A model generated the notes under the pieces. It searched no databases. It worked only from the letters and a program-made list of their open reading frames with translations, and was not told the origin of the DNA. The position numbers and the translations under genes are program-made. From Sarcomyxa edulis (Eukaryota; Basidiomycota; Agaricomycetes; Agaricales; Mycenaceae), in NCBI GenBank assembly GCA_009761415.1, contig QUOL01000006.1, forward strand, positions 1,054,001-1,118,000: 64,000 nt of DNA. Direction: 5' to 3'. The stretch's first letter is position 1. Each line of letters starts with the position of its first letter. Of the stretch, positions 1 to 9,535 are shown one piece after another.

Positions 1-402
1 TGTGAGGCGGGGAGGAGGACTTGTGGGGGTTGGGGAGCCATCCGAAATGTCTCGTACACGCTTCTTCTCTGGGCTTGCAGGAGGGGATGGCCCATCTAGA
101 TGACCGGTTCGACGCTTGAGTGCATTTGGTGAGTTCGGAAGTTTTATCAATGGGCTGAGCGTCTGCTGAGGTACCGAGAATCTGAATGTCTCTTGGTGGG
201 GAAAGGGAAAAGGCTCGCGATCCATGTCAAGTGTGTCATCGCCTTCGAGGTCCGTATCTTCGTTTTCAAGATCGAAATTGTTGGGTTCAATTACGAGTCC
301 TTATGTTTACATAAGATAGACTCGTTCTTCACTCCACACAGGGCCATTTCTTAACCCCCCCCCGTAACGAAAACCGTCGACATGTGGGAAAGTTGATGTC
401 AT
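1..402 (-). CDS. Unidentified protein, N-terminal part, cut by left edge
   Basis: Minus-strand frame open from about position 299 to the window edge, roughly 100 codons without a stop. It encodes an acidic then Pro/Ser-rich low-complexity stretch: DLENEDTDLEGDDTLDMD, then a part containing PNALKRRTGHLDG and PPASPEKKRVRD. An AG acceptor lies just before it (minus-strand aacataag) and a GT donor follows codons for HVDG, giving an intron of about 60-70 nt. The first in-frame ATG of the upstream exon is at 402 (MTSTFPHVDG). That start is tentative because the frame extends further upstream with non-ATG codons. Composition looks like a disordered region with a basic KKR motif, but I recognise no family. 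The 3' end lies outside the window. Confidence 0.45.
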
Positions 403-494
403 TGATGTTTTTTGAAAAGTTGTATTGAATACGGAGAACTCCGCTTCAGTTTGTAGTCTTTTTCGGCTGTTGCCGGGCCTTTTACTGATACTTT

Positions 495-640
495 TCAACG
501 TTCATTAGATTGTTAAGAGCCAACTCGCGGAAAGTGGGTATATATGGAAATATCCGAGTTCCGACGGATATACTTCCCTGTGGTTCCAAGTTCGAATCAC
601 GTTGTGAGACTTTTCTTTTTCTTTCCTTTCTTCGATCCTG
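495..640 (+). repeat. tRNA-like / SINE-like sequence
   Basis: It contains a perfect 7-bp hairpin (ATATCCG / CGGATAT) followed by a B-box-like GTTCGAATC at about 590 and a T-rich tail (cttttctttttctttcc). The end of the motif, GTTCGAATCACGTTGTGA, recurs at 1279-1296 directly before a long T run. The T stem does not pair properly, so this is not a functional tRNA; a decayed tRNA-derived SINE fits better. Confidence 0.3.
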
Positions 641-1132
641 TGCATTCTGAGTTTGTATTTGGAAGATGGCATACCACTCATTAAATTTCCAGATCATCAA
701 GGACTAGGATGTCTTACGTTGTGGTTTGACCAATGGTGTTGAAATTTAATTGGCCTTGTTGGACAAGAACAAAAACCAAAAAACGGCTATGCAATGACAT
801 AGTTGCTGTCTTTGGATGGTGAGCGCTAGTTGTATTATAGTATCTTTCGGTCTGTATCTGTTCAGGTGCTTGAGCGTGTTAGTAGCAATAAACAAGTTTA
901 CTGAGGAGTACTCTGTGTCGGAAGTATAGTTGTATCTGTGCAAAATGAGGGTAGGTCCTCCATTCTGACAACATGCTAAATAATGGTATCTGAGCTCTAG
1001 CGCTTGGTGAACAATCTGAAATTGAAGCAAAAAGGTTTTGGGATTCTGAAGTTTTTGGCACTTTGCAGGTGATCAGGTCTGTAGCTTCATGCAAATTGTA
1101 TTGGCATTCAGTTTGATTGTTGTTAAATCAAC

Positions 1133-1278
1133 CCTTGGTGTTTGAATCGAGTATTGTGTTCAAATTGAGTGTTGTGTTCAAATCGAGCCTTGGTGTTCGA
1201 ATCGAGTGTTGTCTTCAAATCGAGTATTGTCTTCAAATCGAGTGTAGGTGTTCAAATCGAGCCTTGGTGTTCCGATGG
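1133..1278. repeat. 18-bp tandem array (TTCAAATCGAG core)
   Basis: About eight degenerate head-to-tail units of 17-19 bp, each of the form TTGTGTTCAAATCGAGYN. The array is followed by a fragment of the SINE-like 3' end and about 20 T residues (1308-1330). A related array with core CTCAAATTGAG lies at about 7729-7895. Short frames read through it are artefacts of the period. Confidence 0.75.
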
Positions 1279-1330
1279 TTCTACGTTCGAATCACGTTGT
1301 GAACTTGTTTTTTTTTTTTTTTTTTTTTTG

Positions 1331-2398
1331 AAGTTCTTGTAGATTCTGAATCTCTTCTGTTCAGAAGGTAGCTACATCTGAAGTATAACCTTGATTTTGT
1401 GAAAAAAATTTGAATAAATTTCTTCTGTAAGAGCCAGTACCTTTTGCTCTGTATCTGTCCAGGTGATCGAGTGCGTTTGTATTGCATGTGTAATGTTGGG
1501 TGCAAGTGAAGCTCTTGCACCTATCTTGCTTTTCTTTTAGTCAAGTTGAATTATGTATGTTTCTAAAAGTGGTTGACCGTTGCGCAAACCTTTTTGCCCT
1601 GCCCAAAGTCTGCCTCACCGGCCTTCTCAGCGTTCCTGAGGTCACATGACATATCTTTGTGCTCATTGTTGGACGTGACAAGAACGTGTTTTGACTTGAT
1701 TCTCCGTATCTCTGGGCTCATGCAATGCTTATAGATGCATGTTTCAACCCCTAAGGGGCCCAAGAATGTGTATACAGGCAGGAGCAAGGATGTTTATAAA
1801 GTAAAGGAACTTGTAATATGCTGCAAAAGGTCAGGGGTTGGTGAAGGGATAGTACAGTATTCCAAAGTCTTGAAGGACAGACGTAAAATATAAAGGAACA
1901 GGAGGGGTAGGTAACTCTGCATCTAAATGATCTGTCCCAGGACGAAGTTCTTGGCTATAAGCTCAGGAAAGTTTACACTCTGGAAACCAGTCGAGATAAA
2001 TGAAATAAATCCAGGAGTATTCCTGGATACAGATAGACAAAATGAGATAACTCACAAGGACAGTATCAGCCATTGCCTGACTTAGAGGCTCTATCAATTA
2101 ACTCTGGAGCATCTAAAGAGATGAGGGCTAGTCCAGATTTGCTTGTAGAAGAACTGAGAGGGGTTGAGTGATGGTAGGTGCAGGGGAATGCTTACCTTAC
2201 CTGATAAGGGAGCTCTGGAACTTTAGAACAATATGGACAGGCAGTAAGTAATAATAATATCCATCTTTTACTAGAATTTAAGTATCAGTGAGAGGCTCTT
2301 TGGAGGCTAAGAGCTTGAGAGAATCAAAAGGAAGATTGAGAACCGGAGATATAGCCTATAGACAAGGAAGATTTGCTGAGGGAAGAGAACTAATGAGC
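1331..2398. other. Non-coding accessory stretch
   Basis: No convincing exon, RNA gene or terminal repeat seen. It is AG-rich with scattered short frames only. Confidence 0.5.
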
Positions 2399-2457
2399 AG
2401 AGTTGAACAGAGGCTAGAGTTGAACAGAGGCTGGAGTTGAGCAGAGGCTAGCAGAGG
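2399..2457. repeat. Short tandem repeat, ~19-bp unit
   Basis: Three imperfect copies of GTTGAACAGAGGCTAGA-like units in direct orientation. No coding potential. Confidence 0.6.
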
Positions 2458-2605
2458 ACTTAAGAAATGTGGGTTGTTTAGTCTAATGGTCAACTTTTGC
2501 GCTCATTGTTTAGTTTGTGCTTGTACAGGAAATTTGTGCAATAAACTGATGGGCAGTAAGTGCATAGTCAATAGCCCAGAATTGATACTAATTGTGGGAT
2601 TTCCA

Positions 2606-3083
2606 TGTATTTCCAGATATTGGTAAAAATACACTCTGTCTGATGGGTGGATAGCAAAGCTGAGAAAACACCAAGAAAATGCTCAGGAAACAACGAGAAA
2701 ACACCAAGAAAACACCAAGAACACTGGGATGTAGTGCATGCTCATTTACAGTGCTTAACCATTTCATATCCACCTATGTTTGTTGTCAAATGAATTTCCC
2801 TCTCATCCAAGGCATGAGCACTGACACTATGACACGCTGTAGAGGTACTTTATGTATTTTTGATAAACTGTATTGCAGTTGTGCTCGAATCGAGTTCAAT
2901 TCTCGATTCGAGCGCAACCGCGATGCAAAAAAATGTCTGCAAGAATATCATAAAATTTATGCACTGGCTGGATTCGAACCTGTGTGAAGGCGTGAGCTTG
3001 AACCGATCACGTGATCGATGACGTGCGAACAAGTGTACTCCACAAAACATACACTCGTTCGCACGTCATCGAACCACGTGATC
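2606..3083 (+). mobile_element. Non-autonomous repeat element, copy A
   Basis: It begins with a GTCTGATGGGTGG / AAAACACCAAGAA-rich part and includes a perfect 12-bp inverted repeat GCTCGAATCGAG...CTCGATTCGAGC (about 2882-2912). It ends in a long terminal hairpin whose ~32-nt arms (about 3005-3036 and 3051-3083) contain GATGACGTGCGAAC and CACGTG. The same order of blocks is found inverted at 7902-8439. An antisense GGTTCGAATCC (about 2970) resembles a Pol III B box. No transposase is encoded. Confidence 0.6.
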
Positions 3084-3095
3084 TATTCGAGAAGA

Positions 3096-3190
3096 AAATA
3101 ACTGCGCTCATGCAGGATCGAACTCGGACTCTTCGGTCTTAATACCGAGAAACTGACAACTTCACCACTAGTCTACATGATTACATGACA
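3096..3190 (-). repeat. Degenerate tRNA-like sequence
   Basis: Read on the minus strand it has an A-box-like TAGTGGTGAAGTTG, a hairpin TCGGT/ACCGA and a good B box GAGTTCGATCC. The anticodon loop would be only 6 nt and the T stem does not pair, so I do not call a functional tRNA. It sits directly beside the terminal hairpin of element A. Confidence 0.3.
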
Positions 3191-3453
3191 CTTTGAACAT
3201 TTCGTAATCACATCCTAGGGGGTGTCTCCTATGCCAATATAAAAAACATTGTTCTAACAGGCTCCAAGGAGGTCTAGTTGTATGCAGGTTATGTGTATAG
3301 TCTAGATAGTGTAGCCAAATATACAAGTGTATGATTTTACTTGTACACTTGTTCGCAGATCATAGGTTACATGACATATCACGTGATGTGTCATGTGTCG
3401 CATTGTTGAAAAGCTGTGGAGCTTCTTGTTTCATATTTCACTCCCCACTCGTC

Positions 3454-4099
3454 ATGTCCACCCCCGGTCATCTTCTTGACAAATGGACTCACAGACATGA
3501 TATTCAGTGTATCCAAAGAGACTACTTAGCCACGACTGACAAAACAACTCCCGAGCAACTCCAACGATTTATTGAAATTGATGACGCAACTCGGAAACGT
3601 GGAGTTGGAGTAAGTTTTCCTCCGTCTTCGAGATATGAGCATGATTTGTGACGTATACTAGGATCCCCCTTGCCTACGCAGTTATGCCGTTCTCCCTGCT
3701 GAATTCAATCCTTTTGGTCGGGAACCAGAACATGCGACCTATATACGTGCACGTTATTTTGGTGTAGGCGTGACTGCCGAAACCATCATACGGACCGCTT
3801 CACGTATGAACGTCAGAATTGCCCGTATCGACTCCACTAGCACAGTCACTACCTGGCACATGGCCCTGTTGACAGGTCAAAACATCGCCACCATTTTATC
3901 GAAGATATGCCGGCACCCTATAAAGTGCCGATGGGTTGCCAGTGGACACGCGACCTACGCATTCACTATATTTAGCAACTACGACCCAACTCCAACCGCT
4001 CCCCTCAACAACGACGAACAAATGCTCATTGCAATCATACAAACATTTCTGGGCGTCGAGAAGTCACCAGAGTGGTATTTTGAAGGGTATGCCTATTGA
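3454..4099 (+). CDS. Small hypothetical protein, two exons
   Basis: Model: exon 1 3454-3609 (52 codons, MSTPGHLLDKWTHRHD...RKRGVG), intron 3610-3661 (GTAAGT...CTAG), exon 2 3662-4099, in total about 197 residues. The joined frame is open and has balanced composition: LRSYAVLPAEFNPFGREPEH, a Thr/Arg-rich middle, then SGHATYAFTIFSNYD and EWYFEG near the end. I see no signal peptide or transmembrane segment and recognise no catalytic motif or family. It is the only intact spliced gene I see in the repeat-rich left region, so it may be a host orphan or a mobile-element accessory protein. A longer gene with further exons downstream of EWYFEG (a GT lies there) cannot be excluded. Confidence 0.5.
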
Positions 4100-5195
4100 T
4101 GTGGTGGTTTTATCGTTGGTATTGGCTGATTGTGCAATGGTAAGATAATTTCTCAATGCTATATGTGTGTATTCATAGATAACTAACACATTGTCCTAAA
4201 ATTCAGTGGGAGATGATTTTTGTTTAGTATACATAATGACATTTGGTTTCTAGTGAAGGTCTTATTGTAAGGAAATTCATCAGAGATAATTTGATTATAA
4301 CACGTACCATTTTTTTGGATTCTCTGTGAGCACAAATACATCCAGATACAGCACCGGCCTCACATTGAACACGCATGCTGATCCAAAATGATGAATAAAT
4401 TCAGAAATCATCCAATTTTAGAGCATGGTTTTTTAATACTTGTTTCTTGGACTACAAAGACACTGGACGTTAGATTCACTGGTGGTGGTCCCAATCCAGA
4501 GGCTCTCTGTTTTGTTGTGTTCTCATCAAGTCCGATTGTTTTCTCTCACGCCTCATCCAGGGACTATACACCAACATCAACAATCTTCTCGTTGTACTAT
4601 GACAATGAATAGCGAACATCACCCCAAATTCAAGGTACATACATCACATGTGCACCTTTAGGACATCAATCTGACTAAATTCAAGATTGGGCATTATGCA
4701 TGGAGACGAGACGGAATTTCTCATACGTGGCATTGGTCAAAGATTGCTGCAGTCCACAAAGATGAATTTATAGTATGTAAGATGTTGTTTACTGTGTTTG
4801 ACAATTGATACGCAAACATGAGATAGGATATTCTCTCGTGGGCGTACACTGTGTACAATATCTCGGGCTTTACAAGCTGCTGTCTGGAATCGGAGCTTCG
4901 ACACCCTACATTTTTTCCATTGCAGAAAAAGAAGGCTAAACGTAGAGTGTGGGACAAAAACACCGCTCAGTATGCACTTGACCATATTGACGATTTAGCT
5001 GGGTTGTTACAGTAATTTGTGTTATTAGCAGCAATACATTATATTGTCTGCAGTAAATCTCATTCCTCAACTAGAAAAGGTCATCCCGACAAAGAGAATA
5101 GGATCAGGAGATCCTTGCTGCTGGCAGGCTTGACCACTTTGCTGGCGCAAGACGCGTGATGTCACATCATGCAAAACGCGCGAGATAGAAATGAA
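4100..5195. other. Region without a supportable gene
   Basis: Several short frames. One possible terminal exon at about 4925-5013 on the plus strand follows a TTGCAG acceptor and reads KKAKRRVWDKNTAQYALDHI before a TAA. I could not join it to an upstream exon. Confidence 0.35.
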
Positions 5196-6331
5196 GGGTG
5201 TAATGGTCAGGCTAATGCCGGTCCATTACACCCAGTTTGTTACTCCAATAGTCACATCTGTCACACTCTTATCTGATCGCCAGCTGTACATTTCTTTCTC
5301 TTCGTCGAATCAACGCCAGTAATTGGCACTTCTTAGTATTGAGGACGCTAGCTAAGTTTCCCTTGACTTCGTCACTAGTCTGTTACGCCAGACTCTCCCT
5401 CTATTTTCCATCCTTGGTGCCTTGCCCGTTACAAAGGGGAAAAGGAAAAGGTAGGTACAGATAAGTAAGAAAGAAAGAAAAAAAGGAAAGGAAAATATAT
5501 AGTAGATTGTCCATCAAGGGGAGTCCCCCTACACCACCCCAACAAATTCATATGGTGCTTTCTCTGGGTCCCAGGTGTTGGAACTCAGGGGAAGTCTTGT
5601 CACTTGAGTCAAACACGACCACATAGCTTACCATTGAGTTACTTGTTGGAAGGTTAACGTCGGTTCGCATCATCAAAGTTGTTATGGTATTATAGATACT
5701 TCACCAGATACCTATTACCGTAATATGCTCTTCTATACTCCTTCTACTCATTGCCATCTATACATCGAGCTTTCTCCTGCCTTCGAGTCTTCGTACTTCA
5801 CCGAGGTACTCAGCCACCAAGGTATTTGATCTTGTTAGCATCACAAGGTATTGTCTGCCACCGATCATAAGGCACAGCCATGTCGCAAGCCGTCTACCGC
5901 CTTCTTGAAGGTTCCATCGACACCCTTCCATACTGTGCAAGATAGTTCTTACCTAGTTACTTCATGTATTTAAATGCTCGGGCCATATGCCCTGGAGATT
6001 CATTCAATTCAATTCCCATTTCCCAACCACTTAACTCTAGTGCCCTAAGTTCAAGTAAAGACTAAGTTCTGCTTCAAATAAGAGAAATACGGGTACAGTC
6101 TTGCACTACCCATATTCTCTCCTGTCCTAAAGAGATTACTGCATCATTGCTAGCCTCTAAGTTGATTAATGATACATATATCTAATCATCGGCAGACTTA
6201 TATTGAAATCAAAGTGGTTCTTGCTTTGCCTAGCTTCCTGGGATCATACCTCAAACCTTCCAAACTACTACAGTATTACTCGTATTCAAGGAATACACCA
6301 GAACACTAGATTAAACCTCTTATTCTAACAG
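5196..6331 (+). mobile_element. Possible LTR (solo or decayed)
   Basis: It starts with a perfect 11-bp inverted repeat, GGGTGTAATGG (5196-5206) and CCATTACACCC (5223-5233), with TGTAATGG as a TG-type start. It ends near TTCTAACA at about 6331, followed by GGTGGCTTGC, which could be a primer-binding site. The ~1.1 kb between has no long frame, as expected of an LTR. No second LTR, gag or pol is visible nearby and the duplication cannot be confirmed, so the call is tentative. Confidence 0.3.
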
Positions 6332-6819
6332 GTGGCTTGCTTGGGCTTTGGGTCTTAAGTGACGGGGTCGAGTGGACGGCAAAGTGTGACTGGGGAGGGG
6401 TTTTATGTCAGAACCATTTCATGGTGCAACAGCGGGTCTACATCAGTAGAGGTAGACACTGTGACAATGGGTAATTGCATTGTCAAAGCAATATACGAGT
6501 CGATTCTCAATAGGCTCAGACTTGGAGCTGTAGGCTTATTGGTACTAAAGGTTCCTTCATGTACAATGAACTCACCCAACTTATATGTCTCAACATTCTC
6601 GTCATCAATGTTTGTGTTAGGGTCGCCATACGTGCTGGTCTTGGTGTCAGAGTCAGATTCTGACTTGGAGACAAGAGTAGTTGTGGTGCTTTCAATAATA
6701 TTGGAGGCAATACTACACAAGTATGATACATCAGCTAGAGGGAAGAGTATTGAACAAGGAGACCACTTACCAAAAGGCAAGCCGTGAGCTGTTCACACCA
6801 TATACAGTGTGTAGTCTCT
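6332..6819. other. No confident gene
   Basis: A minus-strand frame of about 125 codons (6403-6780; Ser/Thr-rich, SKSESDSDTKTS) overlaps a plus-strand frame of similar length. Neither has clear splice partners or a recognisable domain. Confidence 0.3.
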
Positions 6820-7130
6820 CAATAATGTGCGTGGGCGGGCAGTTGTATGTCATGCGAGACATGGTGTACAGGGTTGATGGGGGCACTGGAAGCAGGTTGA
6901 GGTACTGGCTGCTCTGTACAAGACAGCGGACACTGTACAAGAGGAGGATCTGCCACGGTTAATGGAACGGCGGCTGGTTTGGGGCGGAGAAATTCAAATA
7001 TAGACATGTTCTTCAGCAGTTTCTTCTTGCCGGCTATTTTATTGTGTTCTGCTCTGGCATTGTTGCATACCTTCTTACCACGGTGCCTTTCTTGTAGATT
7101 TATAATACCACCAGATCCACAATTGATTCA
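6820..7130 (-). pseudogene. C-terminal fragment of a transposon-linked protein
   Basis: An open minus-strand frame of about 100 codons contains NLQERHRGKKVCNNARAEHN, a Lys-rich KIAGKKKLLKN, then SIFEFLRPKPAAVPLTVADP, ending at a stop near 6819. The frame is closed upstream by a TGA near 7130, so only a tail survives. The basic block followed by a FLRPKP / AVPxTV tail resembles, from memory, proteins carried by Ulp1-linked elements of mushroom-forming fungi, and Ulp1 relics lie 3-4 kb away. Family assignment is inference. Confidence 0.3.
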
Positions 7131-7728
7131 TTGACTGCAGTCGGGGTAGTCTGCGTAACCATCAGTGTCAAGAACAGGTATCTTTGAAAAATTCACATAA
7201 ATGTTTCAGTAAGTGGGATAAAAAATTATATAGATACCTGAAAGCTCAGATCCATAAAATGGACAGTATATCTGCTGTTGCTGCGCTTGACGTTTGTTCT
7301 TCTCATTTGGTAGACTTAATTTTTTTTTTGCAGTGCACGTGTTAGGGATGTAGCTAAACAAATAATACATGTCATTGAGATATGGTTCAAAATAGGGTTT
7401 ATAGGGGGATTCATGCTCTGTACACACTTCAAAGCTGTAGAGGTGTCTGAAAAGCTGTCTGACAAGGTCACATGAGGATCTCAGGCCCAATGCCTAAACT
7501 TACCTACCTGCTCGGTGTATTGAACTTGTGATCCGGCACCCCCTTTCTTGAAGCATAAAAGAATTAAACCATCTGGATCAAGCTTATTCTTGAAGTGCAC
7601 CATAGCAAGTTGAATATATATGTATTCATCACAGGCACGGTGGTTCTAATTGACCTTGTGCCTCAAATTGGACTCATGCCCCTAAGAGTGCAAGTAAAAT
7701 GTTTTTCTATACTGGTTCGAATCGAGCC
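7131..7728. other. No gene seen
   Basis: AT-rich with short frames only. A plus-strand start of unclear meaning leads into the tandem array at 7729. Confidence 0.4.
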
Positions 7729-7895
7729 TGTGCCTCAAATATTTTGCTGCTTCAATTTGAACACGGCGCTAGATCCACGCACAAGTTTGAATCGAGCGTG
7801 TGCCTCAAATTGAGTGTGTGCCTCAAATTGAGCTTGTGCCTCAAATTGAGTGTGTGCCTCAAATTGAGCTTGTGCCTCAAATTGATGATGTGCCT
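7729..7895. repeat. 18-bp tandem array (CTCAAATTGAG core)
   Basis: At least five head-to-tail copies of TGTGCCTCAAATTGAGYK between 7797 and 7885, with degenerate copies to the left. It directly abuts the terminal hairpin of element B and is related in core and period to the array at 1133-1278. Confidence 0.75.
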
Positions 7896-7901
7896 CGGAC
7901 T

Positions 7902-8439
7902 AATCAGGTGATTGATGACGTGTGAACGAGTGTATGTTTGTAGAGTACACTTGTTCGCACGTCATCGAGTCACGTGATTGGATCAAGCGCGCACCTTTAC
8001 GCAGGTTCAAATACCGACCATGCATATATTTTATGATGTTTTTGCAGACACCCTTTTCCATCACAGTTGCGCTCGAATCAAGTTCAAATCAAGTGCGACT
8101 GCTATACGGTTTATCAAACATGAAGTACTACTCCGCAGTGTCAAAGCTCATGCCCTGGATTGGAAAGGAATTTTTTTGACAACAAATGCAGCAAAAATGC
8201 AGGTAAATGTGAAATGATGTGAATGAACGTGGATTGGAAGTGGAAATGGCAATAAACATGCCCTACATCTCAGTGTTTCTCAGCATCTGCTCCAGGTTTT
8301 CTTGGGTGTTTTCTTGGTGTTTTCTCCCAATTTATCTGAGCTTTCTCCGAGCTTTCTCAGTGTTTTCTCAGTGTTTTCTCAGTGTTTTCTCAACTTTGTT
8401 GTCCGCCCATCAGACAGATTATATGTTTTCCAACATCTG
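7902..8439 (-). mobile_element. Non-autonomous repeat element, copy B
   Basis: An inverted relative of the element at 2606-3083. It starts with the long hairpin (arms about 7902-7934 and 7945-7981, each with GACGTGYGAAC), continues through TATATTTTATGATGTTTTTG and a decayed GCTCGAATCAAG block, and ends in repeated CTCAGTGTTTT / CTTGGTGTTTTCT units and GCCCATCAGACAGATT. Block order is the reverse complement of copy A. No long frame is conserved between the copies, which argues for a non-coding element. Confidence 0.6.
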
Positions 8440-9172
8440 AGAATGTAAGTTATTCAATATGTCATACACACATCAATACTTATGGTCCCAATACAAGGAA
8501 AAGCATGTCGTCTGCACAGTCGGATAACCGCCTGGTCAACCTTAGCACTCTCCGAGGACAAAAATTCTGTCAGAAACTAAAGTATGTTTGTGTTGTGTTC
8601 CTACTCCTTGTCGATCCTCAGTTCTTATAGGGACCAAAATTCCTTGGAGGAATACCACCGCACCAAAAACAAAAAGTTCTGAAAGTAAGACTTCATTCAA
8701 TTTGCAATGTGATTGTCTGATCATCTCTGGTTTAGCAAAGATTGTGTCTCTTCATTACCTCCTACAAAAGACACCCATCCTACTATCAAAATGGCTACCA
8801 TAGACAAACTTACCTTGGGCTTTTGTTAGAAGGGCGGGCGCGTTTCCAGATATTGGTATATTCCTTGAATATAATTGAGCGAGAAGTTCCAGTTAGATCT
8901 CTGAAGCGTAGGCTAGACGGAGTTACGGTGCTGAAGTCTAAGTCTGCCGAAGGTTAGGCGGGGTCAGTAATCCACGCGTTAACTAGTATTAACTGTAGTT
9001 AGTTTTAAGACAGCTTGGAAGATATAGCTTAAAGCTGTATGTCTTCCACTTAGTGGCAGAGCGAGTCCGTGCCTGCTGTACACTTAGTCAGGTTGCTGAT
9101 AAGGGTGCAGAATGTGAGTGTATTGTTGTGGTTAGAAAGATACCGTTTCTGAAAGGAAAGCGGCACCTTTTA
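8440..9172. other. No gene seen
   Basis: Short frames only. TTTCCAGATATTGGTA at about 8843 matches the outer edge of element A (about 2611), perhaps a truncated third copy. Confidence 0.4.
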
Positions 9173-9535
9173 TACTGTAGCTCTCCGTATGGGTGCAACC
9201 GTCACGGTCACGGTCGGCCGGTTGTGTTGCTTTATGTCACGAGTCACGACGGCCGGGGTTGCATCCAAGGTCGGAATGTCACGGTAAAATTCCCCGAAAA
9301 GGCGAGAAATTCGGAAAAACCCGCCTAAAGATGTCATTTTTTCCCTCTTTTCGTTCGAGAAACATCGAAAGTGAAGTGATATGTGCACCTACAAATTGCT
9401 GGAGAGGTTTAATCTCATAATTTAGACAGCCTTGGTTGCATTTTTCGGTTGTGTCACGGCTCACGGTGCCTCCGTTGCTTCTGTTCGGACGTCACGGTAC
9501 CGGAGGCCGTTGCACCCATACGGAGAGCTACAGTA
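9173..9535. mobile_element. MITE with perfect 25-bp terminal inverted repeats
   Basis: The left end, 9175-9199, starts CTGTAGCTCTCCGTATGGG. The right end, 9509-9533, is its exact reverse complement. Both are flanked by TA (9173-9174 and 9534-9535), the duplication typical of Tc1/mariner insertions. The 359-bp interior has no long frame but many GTCACGG / CGTGAC motifs near both ends, suggesting subterminal binding sites. Perfect ends imply a recent insertion or a still mobilisable copy. Confidence 0.8.

Noticed and set aside
482..700. 72-codon minus frame reading SQRDSNLEP
   Set aside because: This wording is the typical antisense read of a tRNA T-loop (TTCGAATC); it comes from the SINE-like repeat, not a gene.
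1133..1278. CRISPR array
   Set aside because: Units are contiguous 18-bp tandem copies without unique spacers, and the genome is eukaryotic.
1117..1302. Plus-strand protein of repeated FESS/VFK units
   Set aside because: Produced by reading the 18-bp tandem array, which is a multiple of three.
3096..3190. Functional tRNA on the minus strand
   Set aside because: A and B boxes are present, but the anticodon loop is 6 nt and the T stem does not pair.
7595..7911. Repetitive CLKLSVCLKLSL protein frames
   Set aside because: Artefact of the 18-bp tandem array at 7729-7895.
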